Positions 1 through 5,800 of a DNA stretch of 5,800 nucleotides are shown here, one piece after another; positions within the stretch are counted from its first letter, which is position 1; every line of letters starts with the position of its first letter. A program made the translations under genes and the position numbers. Source of the DNA: CAYSRM01 sp964475205 (GTDB taxonomy: Bacteria; Verrucomicrobiota; Kiritimatiellia; UBA8416; CAYSRM01); assembly GCA_964475205.1 (NCBI GenBank), contig CAYYVQ010000097.1, positions 1 to 5,800 of the forward strand, written 5' to 3'. A model generated the notes under the pieces. That model saw only the letters and a program-made list of their open reading frames with translations, was not told where the DNA came from and ran no database searches.

Positions 1-1
1 A

Positions 2-24
2 CAGCAGGTTGTGTCAACCTGCTG
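2..24 (-). terminator. Perfect inverted repeat, probable transcription terminator
   Basis: The arms CAGCAGGTTG (2-11) and CAACCTGCTG (15-24) are perfectly complementary over 10 bp around a 3-nt TGT loop. The hairpin lies 27 nt past the stop codon of the minus-strand PHP gene, a normal place for an intrinsic terminator. On the minus strand the four As read before the stem come from TTTT at 28-31. The U-tract that should follow the stem would lie off the left edge and cannot be seen. On the plus strand the stem is followed by CGG and then TTTT, so it could also serve a plus-strand gene ending left of the window, or act in both directions. The hairpin is certain as sequence; the terminator role is inferred. 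Confidence 0.5.
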
Positions 25-51
25 CGGTTTTGGCTGTTGCCGAAGACCGTC

Positions 52-864
52 TCAGGGGAGGGGGCGGTATAATTTATGTCTTTTTGAAAAAGTGACATAT
101 TGTTTGTAGCCTGAGTCGCGGGCAAGGGTTACGGCCTTATCGAAAGAACGTCCCACATCTTCCGGGCTGTGGGCGTCAGAACCGAAAGCTATCGGAATGT
201 TTCTGCTTCTCGCAGCTTCAAGAATCTGTTTTGAAGGGTATATTTCGCCTACCGGCTTCCGGAGGCCGGACGTATTGATTTCTATTGCCATGCCAGAATC
301 AGCCATTGCATCGAGAGCAGGCAGCGCGAGCCCAACCGCATTATCCGGGCCGATGTCATGGCCGAATTTCTTAGGAATATCCGGATGCGCCAGCACATCG
401 TACATGTGAGTTTGTGCCAGACTGGTTACGAGGTCGAAGTATTTTTTCCAGGTGGACCCGGTATTCTCCGATTCCCACCTGTTTCGCCCCTCGGGGCTCT
501 CAAACGGCCAGTCTTGAATGTAGTGAACTGAGCCGATTACAACATCAAAGCGCTGCTCTTCCAACCATTCTTCCAGGTACCGTTCACACCCGGGATAGTA
601 ATCGGCTTCAATGCCGTAGTTTACCGGGATGTCCGCATTATCCTGAATTTCCCGGACCATATTACGATAAAGGTCAAACTGATCAGGGCGCATCCGGTTA
701 TCAGGGTCATACCCGTCGGGAGCGGGCATGTGGTCGGCAAATGATATTGCGGGAACCCCTTTTTTAAGAGCCGTTTCAAGGTATTGAAGCGGTTCGCCTG
801 AAGCGTGTTTGCACAGCCGCGTATGTAAATGATTATCCGCAGGCAATATGTTTTTCCGTATCAT
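52..864 (-). CDS. PHP-domain phosphoesterase, histidinol-phosphatase (HisJ/HisK) family
   Basis: This is a 270-residue soluble protein of the PHP metallophosphoesterase superfamily, closest in pattern to HisK-type histidinol-phosphate phosphatases, which remove phosphate from L-histidinol phosphate late in histidine synthesis. The metal-binding motifs are in the family order: DNHLHT (H12, H14) with H20 in the CKHASG segment, ADH (D44, H45), GIEADYYPG (E86), GSVHY (H114), LAHPD (H160), EINTSG (E195) and GSDAH (D230, H232). All the ligands expected of a trinuclear metal site appear present, and the length fits the family (about 250-280). No signal peptide or membrane segment is visible. The ATG at 864 follows AGGAGAT (878-884) at a rather long 13-nt spacing; the ATG overlapping that site reaches a stop after two codons. 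No other his gene is in the window, so the exact substrate is uncertain: a PHP phosphatase acting on another sugar or amino-alcohol phosphate is possible. Confidence 0.9.
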   Translation of the reverse strand: MIRKNILPADNHLHTRLCKHASGEPLQYLETALKKGVPAISFADHMPAPDGYDPDNRMRPDQFDLYRNMVREIQDNADIPVNYGIEADYYPGCERYLEEWLEEQRFDVVIGSVHYIQDWPFESPEGRNRWESENTGSTWKKYFDLVTSLAQTHMYDVLAHPDIPKKFGHDIGPDNAVGLALPALDAMADSGMAIEINTSGLRKPVGEIYPSKQILEAARSRNIPIAFGSDAHSPEDVGRSFDKAVTLARDSGYKQYVTFSKRHKLYRPLP

Positions 865-946
865 AGTTTCTCAATTCATCTCCTGTTCTATGCCCCGGCG
901 ATTTCACTTGCGCCATAAGAAACGGCTACCCGATCTGCTTTGCAGC

Positions 947-974
947 ATAATAGAGCCGAGCAGAGCGTATTCAA
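947..974 (-). promoter_or_regulatory. Candidate sigma70-type promoter for the PHP gene
   Basis: Read on the minus strand, TTGAAT (974-969) and TATTAT (952-947) are separated by 16 bp. They match the -35 and -10 consensus at 4 of 6 and 5 of 6 positions. Transcription would begin near 940 and leave a leader of about 75 nt before the ATG at 864. This is the best match found in the divergent gap for this direction. It rests on consensus similarity alone. Confidence 0.4.
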
Positions 975-989
975 AGCAAAAAGGAAAGA

Positions 990-1017
990 TTGTGGCATTA
1001 TGATTATTTGGTATAAA
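990..1017 (+). promoter_or_regulatory. Candidate extended -10 promoter for the hydrolase gene
   Basis: TTGTGG (990-995) and TATAAA (1012-1017) are spaced by 16 bp. The -10 box is preceded by TGG (1009-1011), giving the extended -10 form TGnTATAAA, which can offset the weak -35 (3 of 6). The start of transcription would fall near 1024 and give a leader of about 95 nt. The two candidate promoters in this gap are back to back, with their -35 boxes only 15 bp apart (975-989), so a single bound protein could affect both genes. That coupling is inference. Confidence 0.45.
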
Positions 1018-1105
1018 GAATCATTGATCGGGTCTGGAAACGGCATGAAATGCGGATACAGCTTTTTTGTGCGGTCTGGAGGCCGCGGAAACCGGCGCCG
1101 AATAT

Positions 1106-1110
1106 AGGAT
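1106..1110 (+). promoter_or_regulatory. Ribosome binding site supporting the start at 1118
   Basis: AGGAT sits 7 nt before the ATG at 1118. This favours that codon over the TTG at 1067, which would add 17 residues lacking family similarity ahead of the membrane anchor. An ATG at 1139 with AAGGA 10 nt upstream remains a possible alternative and would trim seven basic residues. Confidence 0.5.
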
Positions 1111-1117
1111 AATAGAC

Positions 1118-1999
1118 ATGCGAAAGGACAAATCCAGGATGAGTTATATTTTTACTGCCTTGATAACTTTTGCTGCCGGTTATCTGGCGCTTTGCGCCCT
1201 TGTCTATTTCCGGCAATCCAGCTATGTCTATTATCCAACTCGCGAGGTAGCGGTTACTCCGGAGTATTACGATCTGGACTACGAGGAATTGCGTTTAAAG
1301 ACAGAAGATGGCGAGACTATTCACGCCTGGTTTGTTGATGGCAGGAAGGGTCCAGGTTCCCCGGATGCGGTCGAAGGCGGTGATAGAACAAGGGCAACAA
1401 TTCTTTTCTGCCATGGCAATGGAGGCAACATCAGCGACAGGGTATACACGCTTGAGGTTTTGTGCCGCATGGGTTTTGATGTGCTGATCTTTGATTATCG
1501 GGGTTACGGCGGCAGCACGGGCAGTCCGGATGAAGCTGGAACCTACAGCGATGCGTCAGCATGCTGGCGGCACCTTGTAGAAAACCGCGGCATAGACCCG
1601 GGGAAGATTGCTCTTTTCGGGCGTTCACTGGGCGGAGCGGTGGCTGCGCGTCTTGCCTCAATAAAGAATCCCGGCGCGCTTATTATAGAATCGACGTTTA
1701 CTTCCGCCCCGGACATGGGCGCCAGGATGTTTCCTTTTTTGCCGGTAAGGCTTTTATCCAGGTTTAGATACAGGACCATAGAAGCAATTAAAGAGTTGAA
1801 CTGTCCCGTACTGATTGCGCACAGCAGGGACGATGAGATGGTGCCATTCGAGCATGGACAGCGGCTTTTTACCGCCGCACGTGAACCGAAGGTTTTTGTC
1901 AAGATGTCCGGCTCGCACAATGAAGGGGGCCTTGAGTCCAACAATGCCTATCAGGAAAGATTTACGCAGTTTCTTTCCGAATATGTTACCGGCAGGTGA
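1118..1999 (+). CDS. Membrane-anchored alpha/beta hydrolase (COG1073 / BEM46-ABHD13-like)
   Basis: From the ATG at 1118 the protein has 293 residues. A short basic N-terminus (RKDKSR) precedes one hydrophobic segment at about residues 10-30, so it is probably a signal anchor with the catalytic domain outside the cytoplasm. The aromatic stretch ending in YVYYPTRE just after the anchor is typical of this family. Catalytic features are HGNGGN (from H99; oxyanion region), the nucleophile elbow GRSLGG (S170), the acid in SRDDEMVP (D239) and the base in GSHNEG (H267), so the Ser-Asp-His triad is intact. Members are serine hydrolases, often called peptidase- or esterase-like, but the natural substrate is usually unknown and cannot be read here. 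A Gly/Pro/Asp-rich loop at about 75-92 separates the first strands. It diverges from the PHP gene; the kinase follows 220 bp later on the same strand. Confidence 0.88.
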   Translation: MRKDKSRMSYIFTALITFAAGYLALCALVYFRQSSYVYYPTREVAVTPEYYDLDYEELRLKTEDGETIHAWFVDGRKGPGSPDAVEGGDRTRATILFCHGNGGNISDRVYTLEVLCRMGFDVLIFDYRGYGGSTGSPDEAGTYSDASACWRHLVENRGIDPGKIALFGRSLGGAVAARLASIKNPGALIIESTFTSAPDMGARMFPFLPVRLLSRFRYRTIEAIKELNCPVLIAHSRDDEMVPFEHGQRLFTAAREPKVFVKMSGSHNEGGLESNNAYQERFTQFLSEYVTGR

Positions 2000-2219
2000 G
2001 ATTCTAACCCTTATATCTCACAACTGCGTTTTTGTGCAGAAACTCAGATTGTCAATGCGTATACTTGAATTCCAATCTATTTTTATGTAGGTTTGTTTTG
2101 GTTTAGCATGTAAGAGAAATACTGAAAAATGGTTATTCATATCTGACAGTTGACTTGCAGCGCAGGCTCAGCAGGGATGCTTTTGGTTTCTGATCTGGAA
2201 TTTAGAGGAGAGCTACAGA
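2000..2219 (+). other. Intergenic gap between hydrolase and kinase, no clear element
   Basis: This stretch has several T-rich and A-rich runs. I found no convincing intrinsic terminator after the hydrolase stop: the short arms CTGC (2024-2027) and GCAG (2036-2039) enclose a T-run loop but have no following U-tract. TATACT (2060-2065) resembles a -10 box but has no -35 at a usual distance, and TTGACT (2150-2155) resembles a -35 box but lacks a good -10. The kinase may therefore have its own weak or activator-dependent promoter here, or be read through from the hydrolase. The sequence does not decide this. Confidence 0.4.
2205..2210 (+). promoter_or_regulatory. Strong ribosome binding site of the hybrid kinase
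   Basis: GAGGAG lies 9 nt before the ATG at 2220, within a longer purine run (AGAGGAGAG, 2204-2212). It supports this start over the in-frame ATG at 2280 (residue 21), which has a less well-placed site. Confidence 0.7.
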
Positions 2220-5200
2220 ATGGCAGAATCGAAACAAAGGAAGCGAAAGTCCTCTGTTCAGAAAGGGAAAAACCGTGGTATGTCGGAGGAACCGGGCAAG
2301 GCCGGAAGCGATGCCTGCACAGAGCGTTTCCCGGGCCCCGGCGATAAGTATCTGGATATTGCGCCGGTAATCATGCTGATGCTTGATGTCGATGCCACAG
2401 TGAAATTTATTAATCGCGCGGGCGCGGAAATTCTGGGATATGAGGTTGAAGAAATCATAGGGAAGGATTGGTGTGAGAATTTTATACCGGTTGATCTTCG
2501 ACCGAAAGTAAGACAGGCTTTTCAGGAAATTGCGGAAGGCAGATGCGAGAAGCTTGACGAGCGTGAGAATGACGTGCTTACAAAGGATGATTCGAGGAAG
2601 ACGATTGAATGGAGGAACAGCGTCATTCATGATGCCGAAGGCAACATCACCGGTGTTCTGAGTTCCGGCCTTGATGTCAGCGGAGAAAAAGCTGTAATTC
2701 ATGCGCTTATCGAGAGCGAAAAAGCGTATCGCGACTTCATAGAGAATGTTCCTATCGGCATTTTCCGTTCTACTCCCGGGGGTAGGATTGTCATGGCCAA
2801 CTCGGCGTTTGTGCGTATGCTGGGCTATGATTCCTTCGACGAGGTAAACCAACTTAATATTAACAGGGATGTCTATGACAGTGACACGCCTCGCAGGAAC
2901 TTTCAGCATGCAATTGAAGCCGAAGGAAAAATCGAAGCTTACCAGTCCAAGGTGCGCAGAAAAGACGGTTCAATCTTTTATTGCCGTGAATACGCAAGGG
3001 CAGTGCGGGATTCTGAAGGCAAGACGGTGTACTACGAGGGGACTACTGAGGATATTACCGACAGGATCAACGCGGAGAAGGATTTAGACTATCGGATAGA
3101 GATAGAAAGGCTTATTGCGCGGGTCTCTACAAGATTCGTGAGTGTAGCGCCTGACGAGGTGGACAAGGCGATTGCCAATGCGCTTAAGTTGGTGGCAGGT
3201 TTTATCGGCGCGGACCGGGCCTATGTGTGCCTTTTTACCGAAGACGGAAGCGCAATGAGATGGACTCACTATTGGTGTCCGGACAGCGACGGACATGATG
3301 CCTCTGGAAACAAAGTTTTCTCCACTGAATATCTCGAATGGATCGCCAGCCGGATACTCGGCAAGCGTATCGTCAGCATTCCAAGGGTAGAGGATTTGCC
3401 GGAACAGGCAGAGAACGAGAAAGACGAGCTGGAATCCGAAGATATTCAGTCCACAATTATGGTTCCTCTTGTTTGCGGAGCCGTGGTGCGCGGCTTTATA
3501 GGTTTTGAACATATATGGGAACCGCATAGCTGGAGCGAAGATGAGACAAGGTTGCTCAAACTTGTTTCTGAAATTCTTGCCAGCGGACTTGAAAAAAGAC
3601 GTGTCGAGGAAGAACTGCTATACAGACTTCAGCTTGAAGAACTTGTTGCTTCTATATCGGCAAGGTTTGTCAATGTTTCGATCGATACTGTTGACGACAA
3701 AATTCTGAGGAGCCTGTCTGATATTGGCGAAGCTCTTGGGATTGACGGGTGCGGCATTTATAACATTTCAGGAAAGGAGAGGGTTTCAATTGTTCAGGAA
3801 TGGAACTCATCGATTTTCGGGGATGGGTCCGGGCGTATACCTGAAATACATTACCCGGAGATGCCATGTGTTTGGGACTCTTTGCTGGACGGCGAGACGG
3901 CGCAAATTGGAGATTTATCGGCGTTGCCGGAAGAAGCCGCCCCGGAACGCAGGCATATGGTGGAGGCGGGGATTCGGTCGATCCTTTGTATTCCCTTTGT
4001 TTGCGCCTCCATCGGATCAGGCTTTTTGGCGTTTGTAAGGCGCAATGAGGAAAAGCTGTGGCAGGAAGACACAATATCATTACTCAGGATGGTTGCGGAG
4101 ATTCTTGCAAGCGCGTTGGATTACAAGACAGCAAGCGATGCTTTGGAGAAGGAACGCCGCCTTATGCGTTCCCTTATGGAGACAGTTCCTGATTTCATTT
4201 TCTTTAAAGATACTGAAGGAAAATTCATAAGAACAAACAAAGCGCATGCCTCAAAGTTCGGCATGACCCCCGAAGATATGGCAGGCAAGACCGACTTTGA
4301 TTTATTTCCCGATGAATATGCGCGGGAATCGCAAAAAGACGAACAGAAGGTAATGGAGACAGGGCGTCCGATAATGGACAAGCACGAGCAAATTGTCCTG
4401 CCTGGAAGAGGCAACGTGTGGTTTTCCACCACCAAGGCGCCGCTACGCGATACTTCCGGTAAACTGGCGGGCACTTTCGGTGTTTCCCGAGATATTACTG
4501 ACCACGTTATGGCGGAGCAGGAAAGGCTCAAAATGGAAGCGCGGATGCAGCAGACTCAGAAACTGGAAAGCCTTGGTGTGCTTTCCGGCGGAATTGCTCA
4601 TGACTTCAACAATCTGTTGATGGGAATACTTGGCAATACCGGCCTTGCTCTTATGGAGATGAACGATGAATCGCCTGCCTGGAGCCATGTAAAGGAGGTT
4701 GAGACAATAGCCACAAGGGCCGCGGATCTTACCAACCAGATGCTTACATATTCCGGCAAATCGAAATTCACGATCAAACCCGTCAATTTGAGCAAGCTTG
4801 TCAGAGAGATGGCTCATTTGCTAAAGGTGACGATTCCCGACCAGGTCGATCTTTCATATTGCTTTGACGAAAATTTGGAGCCTATCGAGGGCGACGCGTC
4901 GCAAATCCGGCAGATTGTAATGAACCTCATTACTAATGCTTCCGATGCAATAGGAAAAAAGAAAGGCAGAATCACAGTAGAGACAGGCGAACAGATCTGC
5001 GAAGAGTCGTATCTTCAGTCATGTTATATGGCGGATAAACTAGACCCGGGCAGATATGCCTACGTAATGGTCTCGGATACGGGTTGCGGTATGGAGCGAA
5101 AAACGTTGTCAAAAATATTTGATCCGTTTTTTACGACTAAAATATCCGGTCGAGGCCTGGGACTGGCTGCTGTTCTGGGTATAGTCAGGGGGCATAAAGG

Positions 5201-5684
5201 GGCGCTGAGGGTGCACACAGAACCCGGCAGGGGAACAGAATTCAAGATTTTGTTTCCAATTTCGGGAAAGAAGATAGAGGAAGAAGTCGAGAGCCGGATA
5301 CCTATGGAAACCTGGAAACCCGAAGGGACGATTTTGATTGTTGATGATGATGACATTGTTAGAACGGTAACTGAACAGATTCTGCAGAAATTCGGTTTTT
5401 CAGTCATCACTGCCATAGACTGCGAATCCGGGGCAAGGGAGTTAAGGGGCAAAGCCGGGCTTAAGGCCGTATTGCTGGACGTCACGCTTACGTCGGAAGA
5501 AGCGGGGGGCGCTCTGGCGGAAATGCGCAAGGTGGATAAGACTGTTCCCATACTGCTCATGAGCGGATATAATGAACATCGAGCCACTATAGGGCTTGAC
5601 GGCAACGAGTACTCCGGCTTTATTCAAAAACCTTTCAATGCCGATTCATTGATGGCAAAACTAAGGGAAATGCTGGAGAAATAA
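2220..5684 (+). CDS. Hybrid sensor histidine kinase, PAS-PAS-GAF-GAF-PAS-HisKA-HATPase-REC
   Basis: This 1154-residue protein senses signals, autophosphorylates on histidine and passes the phosphate to its own receiver domain. A basic tail (about 1-20) leads to PAS1 (about 43-160; INRAGAEILGY), PAS2 (164-285; ANSAFVRMLGY, ending GTTEDITDR), GAF1 (290-460), GAF2 (467-636), PAS3 (645-765; GKTDFDLFPDEYA, ending GVSRDITDH), HisKA (about 776-845) with phospho-accepting H794 in GGIAHDFNN, and HATPase (887-1014). The ATPase has N902/N906 in NLITNASDA, D953 in SDTGCGM, FDPFFTTK (967-974) and GRGLGL (977-982). The receiver (1037-1152) has acidic D1042/D1043, phospho-accepting D1087, S1115 and K1137. 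All core kinase residues are present. No membrane segment is visible, so it should be cytoplasmic and sense internal or diffusible ligands; which ones cannot be told. There is no DNA-binding or enzymatic output domain, so a partner (a phosphotransfer protein or separate regulator) must lie elsewhere. The two GAFs look like an old tandem duplication. Confidence 0.95.
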   Translation: MAESKQRKRKSSVQKGKNRGMSEEPGKAGSDACTERFPGPGDKYLDIAPVIMLMLDVDATVKFINRAGAEILGYEVEEIIGKDWCENFIPVDLRPKVRQAFQEIAEGRCEKLDERENDVLTKDDSRKTIEWRNSVIHDAEGNITGVLSSGLDVSGEKAVIHALIESEKAYRDFIENVPIGIFRSTPGGRIVMANSAFVRMLGYDSFDEVNQLNINRDVYDSDTPRRNFQHAIEAEGKIEAYQSKVRRKDGSIFYCREYARAVRDSEGKTVYYEGTTEDITDRINAEKDLDYRIEIERLIARVSTRFVSVAPDEVDKAIANALKLVAGFIGADRAYVCLFTEDGSAMRWTHYWCPDSDGHDASGNKVFSTEYLEWIASRILGKRIVSIPRVEDLPEQAENEKDELESEDIQSTIMVPLVCGAVVRGFIGFEHIWEPHSWSEDETRLLKLVSEILASGLEKRRVEEELLYRLQLEELVASISARFVNVSIDTVDDKILRSLSDIGEALGIDGCGIYNISGKERVSIVQEWNSSIFGDGSGRIPEIHYPEMPCVWDSLLDGETAQIGDLSALPEEAAPERRHMVEAGIRSILCIPFVCASIGSGFLAFVRRNEEKLWQEDTISLLRMVAEILASALDYKTASDALEKERRLMRSLMETVPDFIFFKDTEGKFIRTNKAHASKFGMTPEDMAGKTDFDLFPDEYARESQKDEQKVMETGRPIMDKHEQIVLPGRGNVWFSTTKAPLRDTSGKLAGTFGVSRDITDHVMAEQERLKMEARMQQTQKLESLGVLSGGIAHDFNNLLMGILGNTGLALMEMNDESPAWSHVKEVETIATRAADLTNQMLTYSGKSKFTIKPVNLSKLVREMAHLLKVTIPDQVDLSYCFDENLEPIEGDASQIRQIVMNLITNASDAIGKKKGRITVETGEQICEESYLQSCYMADKLDPGRYAYVMVSDTGCGMERKTLSKIFDPFFTTKISGRGLGLAAVLGIVRGHKGALRVHTEPGRGTEFKILFPISGKKIEEEVESRIPMETWKPEGTILIVDDDDIVRTVTEQILQKFGFSVITAIDCESGARELRGKAGLKAVLLDVTLTSEEAGGALAEMRKVDKTVPILLMSGYNEHRATIGLDGNEYSGFIQKPFNADSLMAKLREMLEK

Positions 5685-5686
5685 AC

Positions 5687-5800
5687 CTAACCCGCATTTT
5701 TCACACTCCTGCGGCATAAACGTTCCATAGCACAGCCATTGCAGGCCAAAAACCGGTTTGCCCGATCTTGATCCTCTTCATCCTTATCACGATCATTGTC
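5687..5800 (-). CDS. Probable C-terminus of a convergent gene, cysteine-cluster tail (partial)
   Basis: On the minus strand a frame is open from the right edge to a TAG at 5689-5687. It gives 37 residues: a highly charged stretch rich in Asp, Glu and Arg (about the first 16), then FLACNGCAMERLC, then a basic end RRSVKNAG. The three cysteines have the spacing C-x2-C-x5-C (visible residues 20, 23, 29), which suggests a small zinc or iron-sulfur site, though a fourth ligand is not obvious. Only two bases separate its stop from the kinase stop, so the genes would meet tail to tail. The start is outside the window and I do not recognise the family. A second minus-strand frame is also open over much of this stretch, so coding is likely but not proven; the charged-then-cysteine composition is what favours this frame. 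Confidence 0.4.
   Translation of the reverse strand, partial: DNDRDKDEEDQDRANRFLACNGCAMERLCRRSVKNAG

Noticed and set aside
1031..1080. Direct repeat GGTCTGGA at 1031-1038 and 1073-1080, 42 bp apart (about four helical turns), in the hydrolase leader
   Set aside because: An 8-base repeat is expected by chance about half the time in a gap of this size (about 250 bp), and there is no further extension or symmetry to suggest an operator.
1067..1117. Longer N-terminus of the hydrolase starting at TTG 1067
   Set aside because: There is no well-placed ribosome binding site, the start is a rare codon, and the extra residues would put an acidic segment before an otherwise typical basic-plus-hydrophobic signal anchor.
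1118..1210. Possible lipoprotein signal (LALC in the hydrophobic segment of the hydrolase)
   Set aside because: The residue before the cysteine is leucine rather than Gly, Ala or Ser, so it does not fit a lipobox; a simple transmembrane anchor explains the segment.
2202..2909. 235-codon open frame on the minus strand, antisense to the start of the kinase gene
   Set aside because: It lies wholly over a region coding clear PAS domains on the plus strand, its translation shows no recognisable family, and long antisense open frames arise readily opposite GC-balanced genes.
5060..5605. 181-codon minus-strand open frame opposite the ATPase and receiver domains
   Set aside because: Its Ser/Pro-rich composition is typical of an antisense shadow, and the plus strand is unambiguous kinase and receiver sequence.
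5692..5714. Short inverted arms CCGCA/TGCGG after the kinase stop as a terminator
   Set aside because: The stem is only 5 bp with a 13-nt loop and no following T-run, and it lies inside a probable coding tail on the other strand.
5750..5759. Palindrome AAACCGGTTT near the right edge
   Set aside because: It is a single 10-bp palindrome without a partner copy and lies within the likely minus-strand coding region, so chance is sufficient.

Overview
This is an ordinary-looking bacterial chromosomal window of moderate GC content. It holds three complete protein-coding genes, probably the tail of a fourth, and no RNA genes, mobile elements, CRISPR arrays or long repeats that I can see. The start sites have AGGAG-like ribosome binding sites, and two plausible sigma70-type promoters are visible. 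The very large multi-sensor hybrid kinase, with its FTTK...GRGLGL ATPase signature, is the kind common in signalling-rich Gram-negative groups such as Desulfobacterota (Deltaproteobacteria) and relatives. That taxonomic guess is an inference with low confidence.

Layout. At the left edge (2-24) there is a perfect 10-bp inverted repeat, probably a terminator. A PHP-family phosphoesterase of the histidinol-phosphatase (HisJ/HisK) type lies on the minus strand at 52-864. A divergent intergenic region (865-1117) holds a candidate promoter for each direction. A membrane-anchored alpha/beta hydrolase lies on the plus strand at 1118-1999. A 220-bp gap without a clear promoter or terminator follows. 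A 1154-residue soluble hybrid histidine kinase (PAS-PAS-GAF-GAF-PAS-HisKA-HATPase-REC) occupies 2220-5684. Two bases beyond its stop, an open frame on the minus strand (5687-5800) runs in from the right edge and ends in a short cysteine cluster, C-x2-C-x5-C. It is probably the C-terminus of a convergent gene.

How the genes relate. Nothing in the sequence shows that they form one pathway. The PHP enzyme and the hydrolase diverge and might share upstream control. The kinase has no response regulator beside it and no output domain of its own, so its phosphoryl group must go to a partner outside the window. I see no convincing new system. The points most worth checking are the tandem GAF duplication, the unusual active-site loop of the receiver domain, and the cysteine-cluster tail at the right edge.
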